A stretch of 64,000 nt of DNA, taken from NCBI GenBank assembly GCA_963846495.1, contig CAWJWP010000035.1:434001-498000 (forward strand), given 5' to 3'. Origin of the DNA: DASYQD01 sp963846495. Lineage in GTDB: Bacteria; Acidobacteriota; Thermoanaerobaculia; Multivoradales; JAIOJS01. The stretch's first letter is position 1; every line of letters starts with the position of its first letter. This document shows positions 19,743-29,988 of this stretch, piece by piece. Under the pieces are notes generated by a model. The model worked only from the letters and a program-made list of their open reading frames with translations. It did not search any database and was not told where the DNA came from. The position numbers and the translations under genes are program-made.

Positions 19743-22700
19743 CGGTCGCTCCCGCTGAGCCCGACGCGGTTGCGACCGTCTGCGATCATCTTGTTGAACT
19801 CGGCTCTCGACCTTCGCCTCGAAGTCCGCCTCGATCTCGTAGACCTCGGTGAACTCGGCGAAGGCCCAGCGGCCGTAGCGTGCCGAGGTGGTTCACGCCC
19901 GGCACCCAGTAGGTGTCCATCGTCGCCTTCTTCTCCTTGGCGTCCTCGCCGCGGTAGCCCTTGATCTCGACGACCAGGTGCAGCAGGTCGTCGTCGCCGT
20001 GGCCGTCGTCCACCAGCACGATGAAGTCGGGCAGGTACTTGCGCGTCTCCGAGCCGTAGCGGTACGGCACCTCCAGGCCGAGGTTGTGGTTCTTGACGTA
20101 GGCCCGCACGCGCGGATGCGCCTCGGCCACGCGGCAGAACTCGGCCTCCCAGTCGCTGTCGAGGATCACCCAGTTGATGTGGCAGCGGCGCGGCGTCGGT
20201 CTCCCAGCGGTCCGTCTTCGAGGTGTTGAAGTTGACGTGGCTGGTCGAGCCGGTCGGGTTGTACGGATCGAGCACCGCCTTGATCGGCCGCTCGCCGACG
20301 AAGCGCGCGGGTGATGCCGCGGTGATCCGCTCGCAGGCCATGTCGGCCAGTTCCTGGTACATGAGCTGCGCCGGGTAGGTGCCGCCCTTGCAGACCAGGT
20401 AGCCGTCGAGCCACTGCTTGGTGATGCGCTTGAGCTGGCCGAACAGATGGAGCTTCGGCTCCTCGCCCGGGTCGCGCCACTTGGTGTAGAGCAGGCGCTG
20501 GGTGAGGTGGAACAGCAGCGTCGAGCGGCCGCATGTCGCCGATGTGCACGAGGTTCAGGTCGACCGCCTCGCCGATGATGCCCTGCGTTCTGCGTGATCG
20601 ACGGGCCGACCAGGTCGGGCGTCAGCTCCAGCATCGAGTCGTCGTTGAACTCGGCCGTCAGCCGCTCCTCCGGCAGCTCGACGCGGTAGCCTTCGACGCG
20701 CGGGAAGCGGATCTCCAGCGCGTCGCGCTCGGGCCGGACGGCCTTGACCTGGATCGGTCTCGCGCGGCGGCTGCGGCGGCGCGACGACCGGCTTGGCCGT
20801 GAAGTCGAACGGAATGCCGAGCACGTCGGCATATTCGACGTTGAACAGCCCCTCCTCGTTGAGATCGTAGGACTGGCGGCGCAGCGCGCGGCCGATCACC
20901 TGCTCGCAGAGGAGCTGGGTGCCGAAGGCGCGCACGCCGAGGACGTGGGTGACGGTGTTGGCGTCCCAGCCTTCGGTGAGCATCGAGACCGAGACGACGC
21001 AGCGGATCGACTCGCCGAGCCGGCCCTGCTTGCCGACGGTGTTCATGACCTCGCGCAGCAGGTCCTGATCGGTGATGCTCTCCGCCTGCCTGCTGGTCGC
21101 CGGTGCGCTCGACGATCTCGCGGCGGAAGCGCTCGATCTCGTCGGCGGCCATGTCGCGGAAGTTGTCGTCGAGCGCCTCGCCGGATTCGAGCTGCTCGCT
21201 GTCGATCAGCAGGGTGCTCGGCCGGGCGAGCGGGTTGCCGTGTTCGTCGAAGTTGCGGAACAGGGCGAGGCGGCCGTTGACCAGCGTGGTCGAGCCGTCG
21301 TCGTTCTCGCGCTGGAAGCCGGAGATGTAGTCGTAGACCAGCTTGGAGGTCGAGGTGTTGTTGCAGACGACGATGAAGCAGGGCGGCACGTCGATGCCGG
21401 CCTCCTGCCAGAGCTCGAACGTCTTCTCGTAGTGGCCGTAGAGCGCTTCGAGCGCGGTCTGCAGCTCGACCGGGAGGCTGAGCGGGTCGAGCTCGCCGGC
21501 CTTGCCGCGGCCTTTCTTCGGCATCTGCTTGCCGATGTGCTCCCAGAGGTTGCGGAACATCGGCATCTCGCCGCCGGGGATGTTGTCGGCGACCGGCACG
21601 CGCGGCAGCTTGACGATGCCGCACTCGATGGCGTCCATGAGCGAGAAGTCGCTCATCGTCCAGGGAAACAGCGTGCCTTCGGCGTAGCCGGAGCCGCGCA
21701 GGAAGAACGGCGTGGCCGAGAGGTCGATGACGCGCTCGAGGCCGAGCTTGCGCTTGACGGCTTCGAGGCCGGAAATCCAGAGCCGCGCGGCCTCGTTGTT
21801 CTTCTCCGCCTCCTTCTTGTCGTCGCCCTTGAGGTCTCGTCCTCGTCGGCGTCCGGCTTCTCGCGATAGCAGTGGTGGGCCTCGTCGTTGAGCACGAGGA
21901 TGTTCTTCATGCCCATCAGGTCGGGCATGACCCGCTGCAGCATCTGGCCTTCGGTTTCGAGCGTGTCTGCAGCTCGCTCGCCGCGGCCCTGGAGCAGCGC
22001 GCGGCCGCCCTTCGACAGCTCGATGCGTCTCGCGCAGCTTGAAGGCGTGGTAGTTGGTGATGACGATCTTGGCGCGGTCGACGTCGTCGAGCATGTCGCC
22101 CGGAACGAGCTCGCGGCTCGCGTAGTAGCTGTCGGGTCGTTCGGCTGGAGGACGCGCAGGCGGTCCTTGATCGTGAGCCCGGGCGTGACGACCAGGAAGC
22201 CGCGCGTGAACTTCTTGCTGCCCGGCCGGCGGACGGCGTTGATCGTCTGCCAGGCGATGAGCATCGCCATGACGGTGGTCTTGCCGGCGCCGGTGGCGAG
22301 CTTCAGCGCGAGGCGCAGCAAGCTCGGGATTGGCGTCGCTCGTTGGCGGCCGCGAGGTGGTCGAGAAAGCGCTTGCCCTGCTTGCCGAACTGCGGCGCGA
22401 CCTCGGTCAGCCAGATGGCGGTCTCGACGGCCTCGACCTGGCAGAAGAACGGCCGGATGCCCGCTGAACTTGTGGTGCCGCCAGTGCTGGAGGAGCCGCG
22501 CCGTCTCTGGCGTGACCTGCCACTGGCTCGGGTTCGGGCAGGTCACGCCACTGCGTCGACGTGCTGGCGCAGCTCGTTGATGATCGACGTCGGGTCGTAC
22601 TGCTGCTCCTCGGTCGAAAGCCCCTTGCCTTCGTCGAAGACGATCGCTGCCTGCTGCTGCAGCCTTGCTGCTTCTTCGGCTTCGGGATCGGCGTGATGAA

Positions 22701-22827
22701 CTCGGCCGTGCGGCGGCGCTCGATGATCTGGCTGGTCGGCTGGCCCGTCGCAGTCGAGTTCCCAGTGGCGAGCCGGGTACTCATACGGAGAGTTGAGGAT
22801 CGGCTTCTCGAAGAAGCGATCAGTCAT
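19739..22827 (-). CDS. type III-like restriction endonuclease subunit, Res (frameshifted)
   Basis: The start at 22827 (MTDRFFEKPILNSPYEYPAR) overlaps the end of the HTH gene. Motifs run in order: LALKLATGAGKTTVMAMLIA (Walker A), ILVLNDEAHHCY (DEAH type), VIDLSATPFFLRGSG, SVSMLTEGWDANTVTHVLGV, LLCEQVIGRALRRQSYDLNE, and a C-terminal PD-(D/E)xK nuclease (YLPDFIVLVDDG, then LHLVVEIKGYRGEDA). This matches the large BPTD_3080-type restriction subunits rather than EcoP1I-like Res. About 1,030 residues. At least eight indels, consistent with sequencing errors since all motifs survive. Confidence 0.85.
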
Positions 22828-23043
22828 GGCGGCTCACCCTCGTCATCTCGGCGCTCATCTGGCCGGAGTGCCGCCAGCTGCTTGACGCTCTACCCAAGCA
22901 TCGAAGTCGATCCGCAAGATTCGGCATTGGCCTCGGATCTTGAAAGGCCGGGAGCTCCCCTGCCTGTGCCATCGAATAGACGTCTTGTCCGCGAGCTTCA
23001 GGACGAGCGCGATCTCCTGAACGGTCAGGATTTCGTCGGACAT
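22820..23043 (-). CDS. excisionase-like helix-turn-helix protein (frameshifted)
   Basis: A small HTH protein of about 70-75 residues: MSDEILTVQEIALVLKLADK, then (after a shift) VYSMAQAGELPAFKIRGQ and RILRIDFDAWVERQ, the pattern of the excisionase/MerR-type winged helix found in AlpA-like proteins. Its stop lies at 22820, inside the first codons of the restriction subunit (overlap ATGACTGA). As first gene of the operon it is the obvious candidate regulator, but DNA binding is inferred from the family only. Confidence 0.7.
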
Positions 23044-23149
23044 CGTGGCGTCCGTGCACTGGAGTGTCCCGGATGGTACTGAACTCCAGCGGTTGGAACC
23101 ATACTCCGGTCGGCGCCCCAACACGTGCCACCTTGGCGGTTGGCGATTC

Positions 23150-23513
23150 GTCCGGGTGCCGCCCCGCGGTGCGTGGGCCACAGCTGAGACCGCAGGCGTG
23201 TCAGCTGGTGCGCGAACTGCTCGGCGGTGGCAGGTGGCCTCGACTGATCGGGCGCCAGGGTCGCCTCGAAGAAGCTCCGAAGACCTGCGCTTTGGCGCCG
23301 CAGCCGTGCGATGTCGTGCGGTGAGCACACCGTGTGAAGAGTCTTCACCGCCACGCGGCGGCCGAGGGCAAAGTCGACGGCCTCGTAGACGACGCCGGCG
23401 CCTCCCTTGCCGACCCGCCGGTGAACTGAAGCCGGCCGGGGGATGGCCCTAGCGGCGATGAGCCGCAGAGCTCGGCGATTCGCCGCCGAGGTGCTACCCT
23501 TTCGCCAGCGCAC
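23150..23513 (-). pseudogene. internally deleted Ser/Thr protein kinase remnant
   Basis: The frame from 23513 contains a kinase glycine loop and the first lysine strand (VGKGGAGVVYEAVDFALGRR, then VAVKTL) and then jumps, without the catalytic HRD and DFG regions, to sequence such as SFFEATLAPDQSRPPATAEQ that looks like the end of a kinase domain. A complete acidobacterial kinase would be over 800 codons. The remnant directly precedes the defence operon and may mark an insertion or deletion boundary. Confidence 0.6.
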
Positions 23514-23550
23514 CGGACGACGTTAGCCAGCAGAAGGGGCTCGTTCCACC

Positions 23551-24960
23551 ATGGTGATGACCGCAGCCGGCGCTCGCCTGCACCGGCCCGACGCGCATCT
23601 CGACGGCCGACTCGCGCCTGCCCGGCGCCGGCTCTTGCCTTCGCTCATCGGCGCCGCCGCGTGCCTCGTCGCGGCCTGCCTCCTCGCTCCGGCGCCCGCC
23701 GCCGCCTGGCGCACCGCCCGCATCGACCCGCGCGTCGACAACCTCGAGGAGCTTCTCGGCGCCTGCGAGAAGAAGCGCGAGGAGGCGCTCGACAGGAACC
23801 GCGGCATCGACGAGTGGGTGGCGTACAAGGCCGGCCTCGGCGAGGACGTCAGCAAGCAGGCGACGAAAGGCACGGTGCCGTCCTGCGATCCCGGCTCGAT
23901 CAGCTCCCGCCTCGGCGGCGCGCCCGCCGTGTGGGGCATGACGGTGGCCGACGGCAACCTCGTCTTCGCCACCGTCAACCTGCCGCTGCCGGGGATCCTC
24001 GTCTCCACCGACGGCGGCTCGAGCTGGCACTATCGCCACCTCTTCGTCGGCGGCTACAACGTCGAGCGCGGCTTCCTGCTGCGCGGCCTCGCCTACCGCG
24101 ACGGCCTGCTGGCGGTGGCGAGCGAGACCGGCGTGCTGCTCTCCTCCGACGGCGGGCGCAGCTTCAACGTGGCGCTCGCCGGCAAGCCGTTCTGGGCGGT
24201 GACCATCTCGCCTGCGTCGAAGCAGCGTATCGCCGCTGGCGGCAACGGCACCAGCTTCCTCTCCGAGGACGGCGGCCGCAGCTGGACCGACCTCGGCTTC
24301 TCGCGCTTCACCGCCCAACTACGCACGCGCAACCCACACCGCGTCGACCACATCACGTCGGTGGCCTTCGACCCCGACAACGGCCGCACCCTCTACGCCG
24401 GCACCGGCTCGCACCTCTACCGCTTCCTCGCCGACCCGGCGCAGATCGCCGACGGCCGCTGGCAGGCGATGGAGGGCAACGCCGCCGGCCGCGTGCTCGA
24501 CGACTCGACTGTCTACAACATCGAGATCGGCGAGCGCTTCATGATCTCGACCTGCAACGGCGTCTACTACGTCGACCGCATGGGCGAGGACACGCGCAGC
24601 CAGCAGGCCGACGTGAGCTGGCGGAAGTTCCGCGACTCGACCTTCAGCAAGCGCGGCGTCGGCGGGCCGAAGGGCAACCTGCGCGCCTACTTCGTCTCCG
24701 AGGACCCGGCCGACCGCGACCGCGTGCTGGTGGCAGACTTCGCCGCCCTCTACGAAGGCACCGGCGACGGCGAGCGCATGCGCTGGCGGCGCGTCGAGGA
24801 CCTCCCCTACGGCTCGCAGCTCGCCGGCTACCCGGAGTACACGGCGATCGCCTGGACGCGCGGCGGCCGCACCGTCGTCGGCTCGCGCTACCGCGGCATC
24901 TTCGTCCAGGACGGCGCCCGCGGCGTCCCCGACGCCGGGCCGAGCTGCGTGCTGCGGTAG
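23551..24960 (+). CDS. secreted beta-propeller protein with BNR/YCF48-like repeats
   Basis: A 469-residue protein. After a basic N-terminus, residues about 30-53 are a hydrophobic signal or anchor (LIGAAACLVAACLLAPAPAA). The body contains repeated BNR-type motifs with the S-x-D-G-G-x-S/T-W core: LVSTDGGSSWHYRH, LLSSDGGRSFNVAL and FLSEDGGRSWTDLG, interleaved with VWGMTVADGNLVFA-type strands, as in photosystem assembly factor-like or sialidase-like propellers. No Asp-box catalytic constellation can be assigned. Expected outside the cytoplasm. Confidence 0.7.
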   Translation: MVMTAAGARLHRPDAHLDGRLAPARRRLLPSLIGAAACLVAACLLAPAPAAAWRTARIDPRVDNLEELLGACEKKREEALDRNRGIDEWVAYKAGLGEDVSKQATKGTVPSCDPGSISSRLGGAPAVWGMTVADGNLVFATVNLPLPGILVSTDGGSSWHYRHLFVGGYNVERGFLLRGLAYRDGLLAVASETGVLLSSDGGRSFNVALAGKPFWAVTISPASKQRIAAGGNGTSFLSEDGGRSWTDLGFSRFTAQLRTRNPHRVDHITSVAFDPDNGRTLYAGTGSHLYRFLADPAQIADGRWQAMEGNAAGRVLDDSTVYNIEIGERFMISTCNGVYYVDRMGEDTRSQQADVSWRKFRDSTFSKRGVGGPKGNLRAYFVSEDPADRDRVLVADFAALYEGTGDGERMRWRRVEDLPYGSQLAGYPEYTAIAWTRGGRTVVGSRYRGIFVQDGARGVPDAGPSCVLR

Positions 24961-25005
24961 AGCGCGCGGACGCGCGGGCCCGCTCGCTTCGCCGATAATC
25001 GGCGC

Positions 25006-25464
25006 GTGCAAGCGCTCGCGCACACGATCGCCCGCGCCGGCCTCGCCTTCGCTTGGATCTACCAGGGTCTCGTGCCCAAGCTGCTGTTCGCCGCGAGCTC
25101 CGGCGAGCTGGTGACCACGACTCATATCGTCGGCGCCGACCTCGCACCCATTGCGGTGCGCGCGGCGGGTATCGGCGAGCTCGCGTTCGGTGTGACGCTC
25201 CTCCTCTTCCCGCGCTCGCGGCTGCTGCCCATCCTCGCCATCGCGGCGCTCGCCGGCTTGGGAGCCGTCGGCGCCGCCGTCAAGCCGACCATCCTCACCG
25301 GCGAGTTCAACGCGGTCAGCCTCACGGCGTCGATGCTGGCGCTCGCCGCCGTCGACCTGGTGACGCTGCGCGATCTGCCGGGCGCCGCTCGCAGCCGATC
25401 GAGCCATCGCGTGAAGAGCGATGGAGCTGTGCGCCCGCGCCCCCCCGAAGAGCGGGGCGACTAG
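25006..25464 (+). CDS. DoxX-like family membrane protein
   Basis: A 152-residue membrane protein with a GTG start (VQALAHTIARAGLAFAWIYQ) and about four transmembrane helices. The segment AFAWIYQGLVPKLLF and the later GIGELAFGVTLLLFPRSRLL are typical of the short DoxX-like family. The C-terminal 30 residues are hydrophilic and low complexity. Function unknown; relatives are placed near respiratory or thiosulfate-related proteins without firm evidence. Confidence 0.72.
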   Translation: MQALAHTIARAGLAFAWIYQGLVPKLLFAASSGELVTTTHIVGADLAPIAVRAAGIGELAFGVTLLLFPRSRLLPILAIAALAGLGAVGAAVKPTILTGEFNAVSLTASMLALAAVDLVTLRDLPGAARSRSSHRVKSDGAVRPRPPEERGD

Positions 25465-25468
25465 CGGG

Positions 25469-26605
25469 CTACAGCGGCGCGCCGGCGAAGATCAGCTCGC
25501 GGCTCACCTCGGCCGGCGAGGCGCAGCCGCACAGGCCCATCACCACGTCGAGCTCGTCGCGCAGGCGGCCGAGCGCGAGCTCGACCCCCTGCTGTCCGCC
25601 GAGCGCCAGCCCCCAGAGCACCGGCCGGCCCACCGCCACCGCGCGGGCGCCGAGGGCGAGCGCCTTGACGACGTCGGTCCCGCGCCGCACGCCGCCGTCG
25701 AGGATCAGCTCGATGCGCCCGTCGACGGCCGCGGCGATCGCCGGCAGCGCGTCGAGGGTGGCCACCGCGGTATCGAGCTGCCGGCCGCCGTGGTTCGATA
25801 CCACGACCGCCGCCGCGCCGTGCTCCACCGCCAGCCGCGCGTCGTCGGGGTGCACGATGCCCTTGACCAGCACCGGCAGACGGGTGATCGAGGCAAGCCA
25901 AGCGAGGTCTTTCCACGACAGCGACGGATCGAAGAGAGACATGACGTACGCCGAGAGCCCTGAGCCCTCGACGCCGCTCGGCAGCCGCGCCATCGCGGTG
26001 CCGCCGAGGTTGACGCACTCGACATCCGGCGGCAGCCGGAAGCGGTTGCGCACGTCGCGCTCGCGGCGGCCCCAGAGCTGCGCGTCGACGGTGAGCACCA
26101 GCGCCTTGCAGCCGGCGGCCTCGGCACGCTCGACGAGGGCACGGGTGGCGCCGCGGTCGCGGTAGACGTAGAGCTGGAACCACACCGTGCCGCCGGCGCC
26201 GCACACCGCTTCGAGCGAGCAGGTCGAGAGCGTGCTGAGCATCATCACCGTGCCCATGGCGGCCGCCGCGCGCGCGGTGGCCACCTCGCCCTCCTCGTGC
26301 GCCAGGCGATGGAAGGCGGTGGGCGCGACGAGCACCGGCATCGACACCGGCTGGCCGAGCACGGTGGTCGAGAGGGTGCGCGCGGAGAGGTCGCGCAGCA
26401 CGCGGTAGACGAGCCGCCGGCGCCGGAAGGCCGCCTGGTTGTCGGCCAGCGTCAGCTCGTCGTAGGAGCCGCCGGCGTAGTAGTCGTAGGCGAGCGGCGG
26501 CAGGCATGCGCGCGCCGCCGCCTCGAAGTCGTCGAGGTTGGCAAGCGAGGAGAGATCCAGCGCGGCGAGGTCGAGCGCGGCGGGAGGCGCGAGGGTGTCG
26601 CTCAC
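25469..26605 (-). CDS. FMN-dependent alpha-hydroxy acid oxidase/dehydrogenase (lactate oxidase-like)
   Basis: The start is a GTG at 26605, overlapping the stop of the upstream gene as GTGA (VSDTLAPPAALDL). The roughly 378-residue protein is a complete FMN-dependent hydroxy acid oxidase: LPPLAYDYYAGGSYDELTLA, VLVAPTAFHRLAHEEGEVAT, TVWFQLYVYRDRGATRAL, LPVLVKGIVHPDDARLAVEH (lysine), VVVSNHGGRQLDTAVATLDA (the catalytic His and Arg in SNHGGRQ) and ILDGGVRRGTDVVKALALGA. It oxidises a 2-hydroxy acid such as L-lactate or glycolate to the keto acid; oxygen versus quinone as acceptor cannot be told. Confidence 0.92.
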   Translation of the reverse strand: MSDTLAPPAALDLAALDLSSLANLDDFEAAARACLPPLAYDYYAGGSYDELTLADNQAAFRRRRLVYRVLRDLSARTLSTTVLGQPVSMPVLVAPTAFHRLAHEEGEVATARAAAAMGTVMMLSTLSTCSLEAVCGAGGTVWFQLYVYRDRGATRALVERAEAAGCKALVLTVDAQLWGRRERDVRNRFRLPPDVECVNLGGTAMARLPSGVEGSGLSAYVMSLFDPSLSWKDLAWLASITRLPVLVKGIVHPDDARLAVEHGAAAVVVSNHGGRQLDTAVATLDALPAIAAAVDGRIELILDGGVRRGTDVVKALALGARAVAVGRPVLWGLALGGQQGVELALGRLRDELDVVMGLCGCASPAEVSRELIFAGAPL

Positions 26606-27369
26606 CGGCGGCGGCTCCGCCGCTGCGGCCGCGGCGCGCGCTCCTCGCGCTGCCGATCGGCATTGGCGGCCGGCGAGCCCACCGGGTCTTCGTGGAGCCG
26701 CGACGGATCGCCCCAGACCGCGCCCAGCGCGTTCGCCGGCCACAGCTCGAGGTAAATGCCCAAGAGCGCCATGGCCGGCACGATGAGCATCAGCGGCAGG
26801 TGGGCGGCGAGGATGAACATGCCGATGGCTCGCAGCACCAGCAGGTAAGCGTCCCAGCGCAGCGCCTGCTTCATCTCCTTCTCGGGCAACGCGCCGTAGC
26901 CGCGGCGCGCCGCCGTGACGACGTGGGTGAGCGCGATGCCGCCGAAGGTCGCCCACAGGCCGGGCGAGGAGCGGATCTGCCGCCACATCTCGGGATCGAG
27001 GATGTAGCCGTGGAGCGGAATGAGCACGATCCAGTAGGGCAGGCACACGAAGGCGACGAGGAAGACGCACGCCACGAGCCCCATGAAGAAGCGCTTGACG
27101 ACGTTCTTGCCCGCCTCCGGCGTGTCGCGTACGGCGCGCGGCGTGATGGCGACGAGGATGGCGATGAGCGCGGTGAGGCCGTCGAACCAGAAGTCGAAGA
27201 CGACCAGCGACCGCGACCAGCCGAAGGCGAAGACGCCGACGACCGGCACCAGGTTGCGGGCGATCGCCATCCACGCCGCCGGCCGCGAGCGCAGGTCGCG
27301 CCAGTGCTCGTCGAGGCTGGGCATGCGGAACGGAGGCTTTACGGGCATAGGGGCGGTCGGCGCGCTCAT
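26602..27369 (-). CDS. DUF6498-like multi-pass membrane protein
   Basis: A 255-residue membrane protein with about five hydrophobic segments (NLVPVVGVFAFGW, FWFDGLTALIAILVAITP, FFMGLVACVFLVAFVCLPYW, LLVLRAIGMFILAAHLPLML) and a charged C-terminal tail (REERAPRPQRRSRRR). The GWSRSLVVFDFWFDGL motif resembles DUF6498 proteins. It is translationally coupled to the downstream hydroxy acid oxidase through a GTGA overlap, which suggests related use, but no function is known. Confidence 0.65.
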   Translation of the reverse strand: MSAPTAPMPVKPPFRMPSLDEHWRDLRSRPAAWMAIARNLVPVVGVFAFGWSRSLVVFDFWFDGLTALIAILVAITPRAVRDTPEAGKNVVKRFFMGLVACVFLVAFVCLPYWIVLIPLHGYILDPEMWRQIRSSPGLWATFGGIALTHVVTAARRGYGALPEKEMKQALRWDAYLLVLRAIGMFILAAHLPLMLIVPAMALLGIYLELWPANALGAVWGDPSRLHEDPVGSPAANADRQREERAPRPQRRSRRR

Positions 27370-27437
27370 GCGATTTCACCTTGGCGCGCACGTCGAGCCG
27401 GTGCGCGCAGACCTATCACAAGGACGCGGCGGCGGCG

Positions 27438-29062
27438 CTAATCGCGGCTCGCCCGCGCCTTCTCCACCGCCGCCGCAATAGCCACCGCGACCGCCCCGGC
27501 CGCGGCGAAGCCGGCGCACAGCGCGAGGTCCGGCTGCTTTACGAAGGCGCCGGTGAAGTCGAGCGGCGAGTCGCGCTGGATGGCCACGTACCAGAGCGCG
27601 GTGTAGGAGCCGAGGAAGAGCTTGCCGCCACCCGTGAGCCAGCCCAGCCCGGCGGCGGCAGCGGCGGTGAAGGCGAGGCCGAGGAGCATGGCGAGGGCGT
27701 GGCTCGGCCCGCGGCCGAGCGAGCGGAGCAGGATCGGCGCGCCGGCGGCGAAGACGAAGGCGACGACGGCGGCGAGCTTCCAGGCCACGGCGGAGCGCGG
27801 CACGCCGGGCTGCGCGAAGACGGTGGCGCCGGTGCCGTAGAGCGACTCGCGGGCGGCGCTCTCGGCGACGACGGGCGCCAGCAGCAGCAGGAAGATCGCG
27901 ATCGGCACCGCGACGCCGGCGCCCGGCACCACCAGCGCGGCTGCCGACGCCGCGAGCATCGGCCACTTGATAAACGATGCCGACTGCCAGACGAGCAGCG
28001 ACTCGGCGATGACCGAGCGCGCGAAGCCGGGCTTGCCGCCGTGAGGACGGAACGCCGTCGTCGCGGCGCCGCCCGCTGCGGCCTCCCCGCGTTCCCACGG
28101 CGCCGCTGCCGCGGGCGCGCGCGAGAACCACCGGCGCCGCGACCGCGGCGGCTTCGCCACGCGGCCGCGCGACAGCCGGAACATGACGATGGCGGCGAGC
28201 AACGGCACCGCCGTCCAGGCGAAGGTCGTCGCTCGCGCCGCGAGCGAAGCGCGGTCGAAGCGCAACGGCGCGAACGGCCGCCGCTCGACGGGCTCGTCGA
28301 GGATGATCACGCCCAGCGACACCGAGTGGATCGGCGCCTGCGCCGAGCGCGCGATCAAGTCCTCGAAGAAGACGAGGCCGGCGGGGTCGTAGCTCGTCTG
28401 CCCGTCGTTGCTCCGGTCCTGGTCCAAACGCCCGCTCAGACCGGCGGGGATCATCATGAAGAGGAACGAGAAGGCGAAGAACCAGAGCACGTAGCCGCCA
28501 CGGCCGGAGAGCCCGGGCGTGACGTCGAAGAGCAGCGCCATGGCCGCGGTGAGCGCCATCGCCGCCGGCGCCAACAGCAGCCACGGCAGCAGCAGCTGAC
28601 TCAGCGAGAACGGCCCGGTGCCGTAGCGCAGGAAGAGGAACACCGCCGGCAGCAGCGCCAGCGCGGCGAGCACCAGCAGGTAGGCGAAGCTCGCCAGCCA
28701 CTTGCCGAGCAGGTACACCGTCGGCGAGGTGCGGGTGGCGGCGATGATCGGCCACACGCGCCGCTCGAGGTCGCGGCGCACCGAGCCGGCGACGAGGTAG
28801 AAGCCGGCGAGCGGCATCAGCATCGAGGTGAGGAGCGCGACGACGGCGCCGATGAAGCCGGCCGAGTAAGTCCCCGAGTACGTGTGCGCGTTGGCCCCCT
28901 CGCCGACCTGCCAGAGGATCGACGCCCGCCTCGAGCCCGGCGGCGGTATGTAGAGGAACGCCAGCGCGAACATCGCCAGCACGGTGAGGATGGTGCCGGT
29001 CGAACGGAGTCGCGAGCGAGTCTCGGCGCCGATTTGCGCACCGAGTGCGCGCAGCGCCAGGT

Positions 29063-29066
<4 letters not shown>
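27438..29066 (-). CDS. ABC-2 type exporter permease
   Basis: A 542-residue membrane protein with about 12 hydrophobic helices (TILTVLAMFALAFLYIPPPG, VVALLTSMLMPLAGFYLVAG, YLLGKWLASFAYLLVLAALA). The WPIIAATRTSPTVYLLGKWL coupling-type segment and the layout match ABC-2 permeases. The start codon overlaps the stop of the ATPase gene (ATGA at 29066-29063), so the two are one operon. Substrate unknown. Confidence 0.85.
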
Positions 29067-29935
<869 letters not shown>

Positions 29936-29988
29936 GCGCCCCCCTACGCGCCGGCGGCCGCGGGGTTTCGTCCGCGGCCGGCGCGCCC

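Noticed and set aside
11232..23043. Reading the frameshifts in the defence operon as programmed frameshifting or true pseudogenes
   Set aside because: There are too many, in scattered places, with all motifs preserved on both sides, and similar indels occur in housekeeping-type genes. Sequencing error is simpler.
23041..23120. Operator-like half sites (ATGGT...ACCAT) upstream of the HTH gene
   Set aside because: The symmetry is short and imperfect and lies inside the kinase remnant; chance occurrence is likely.
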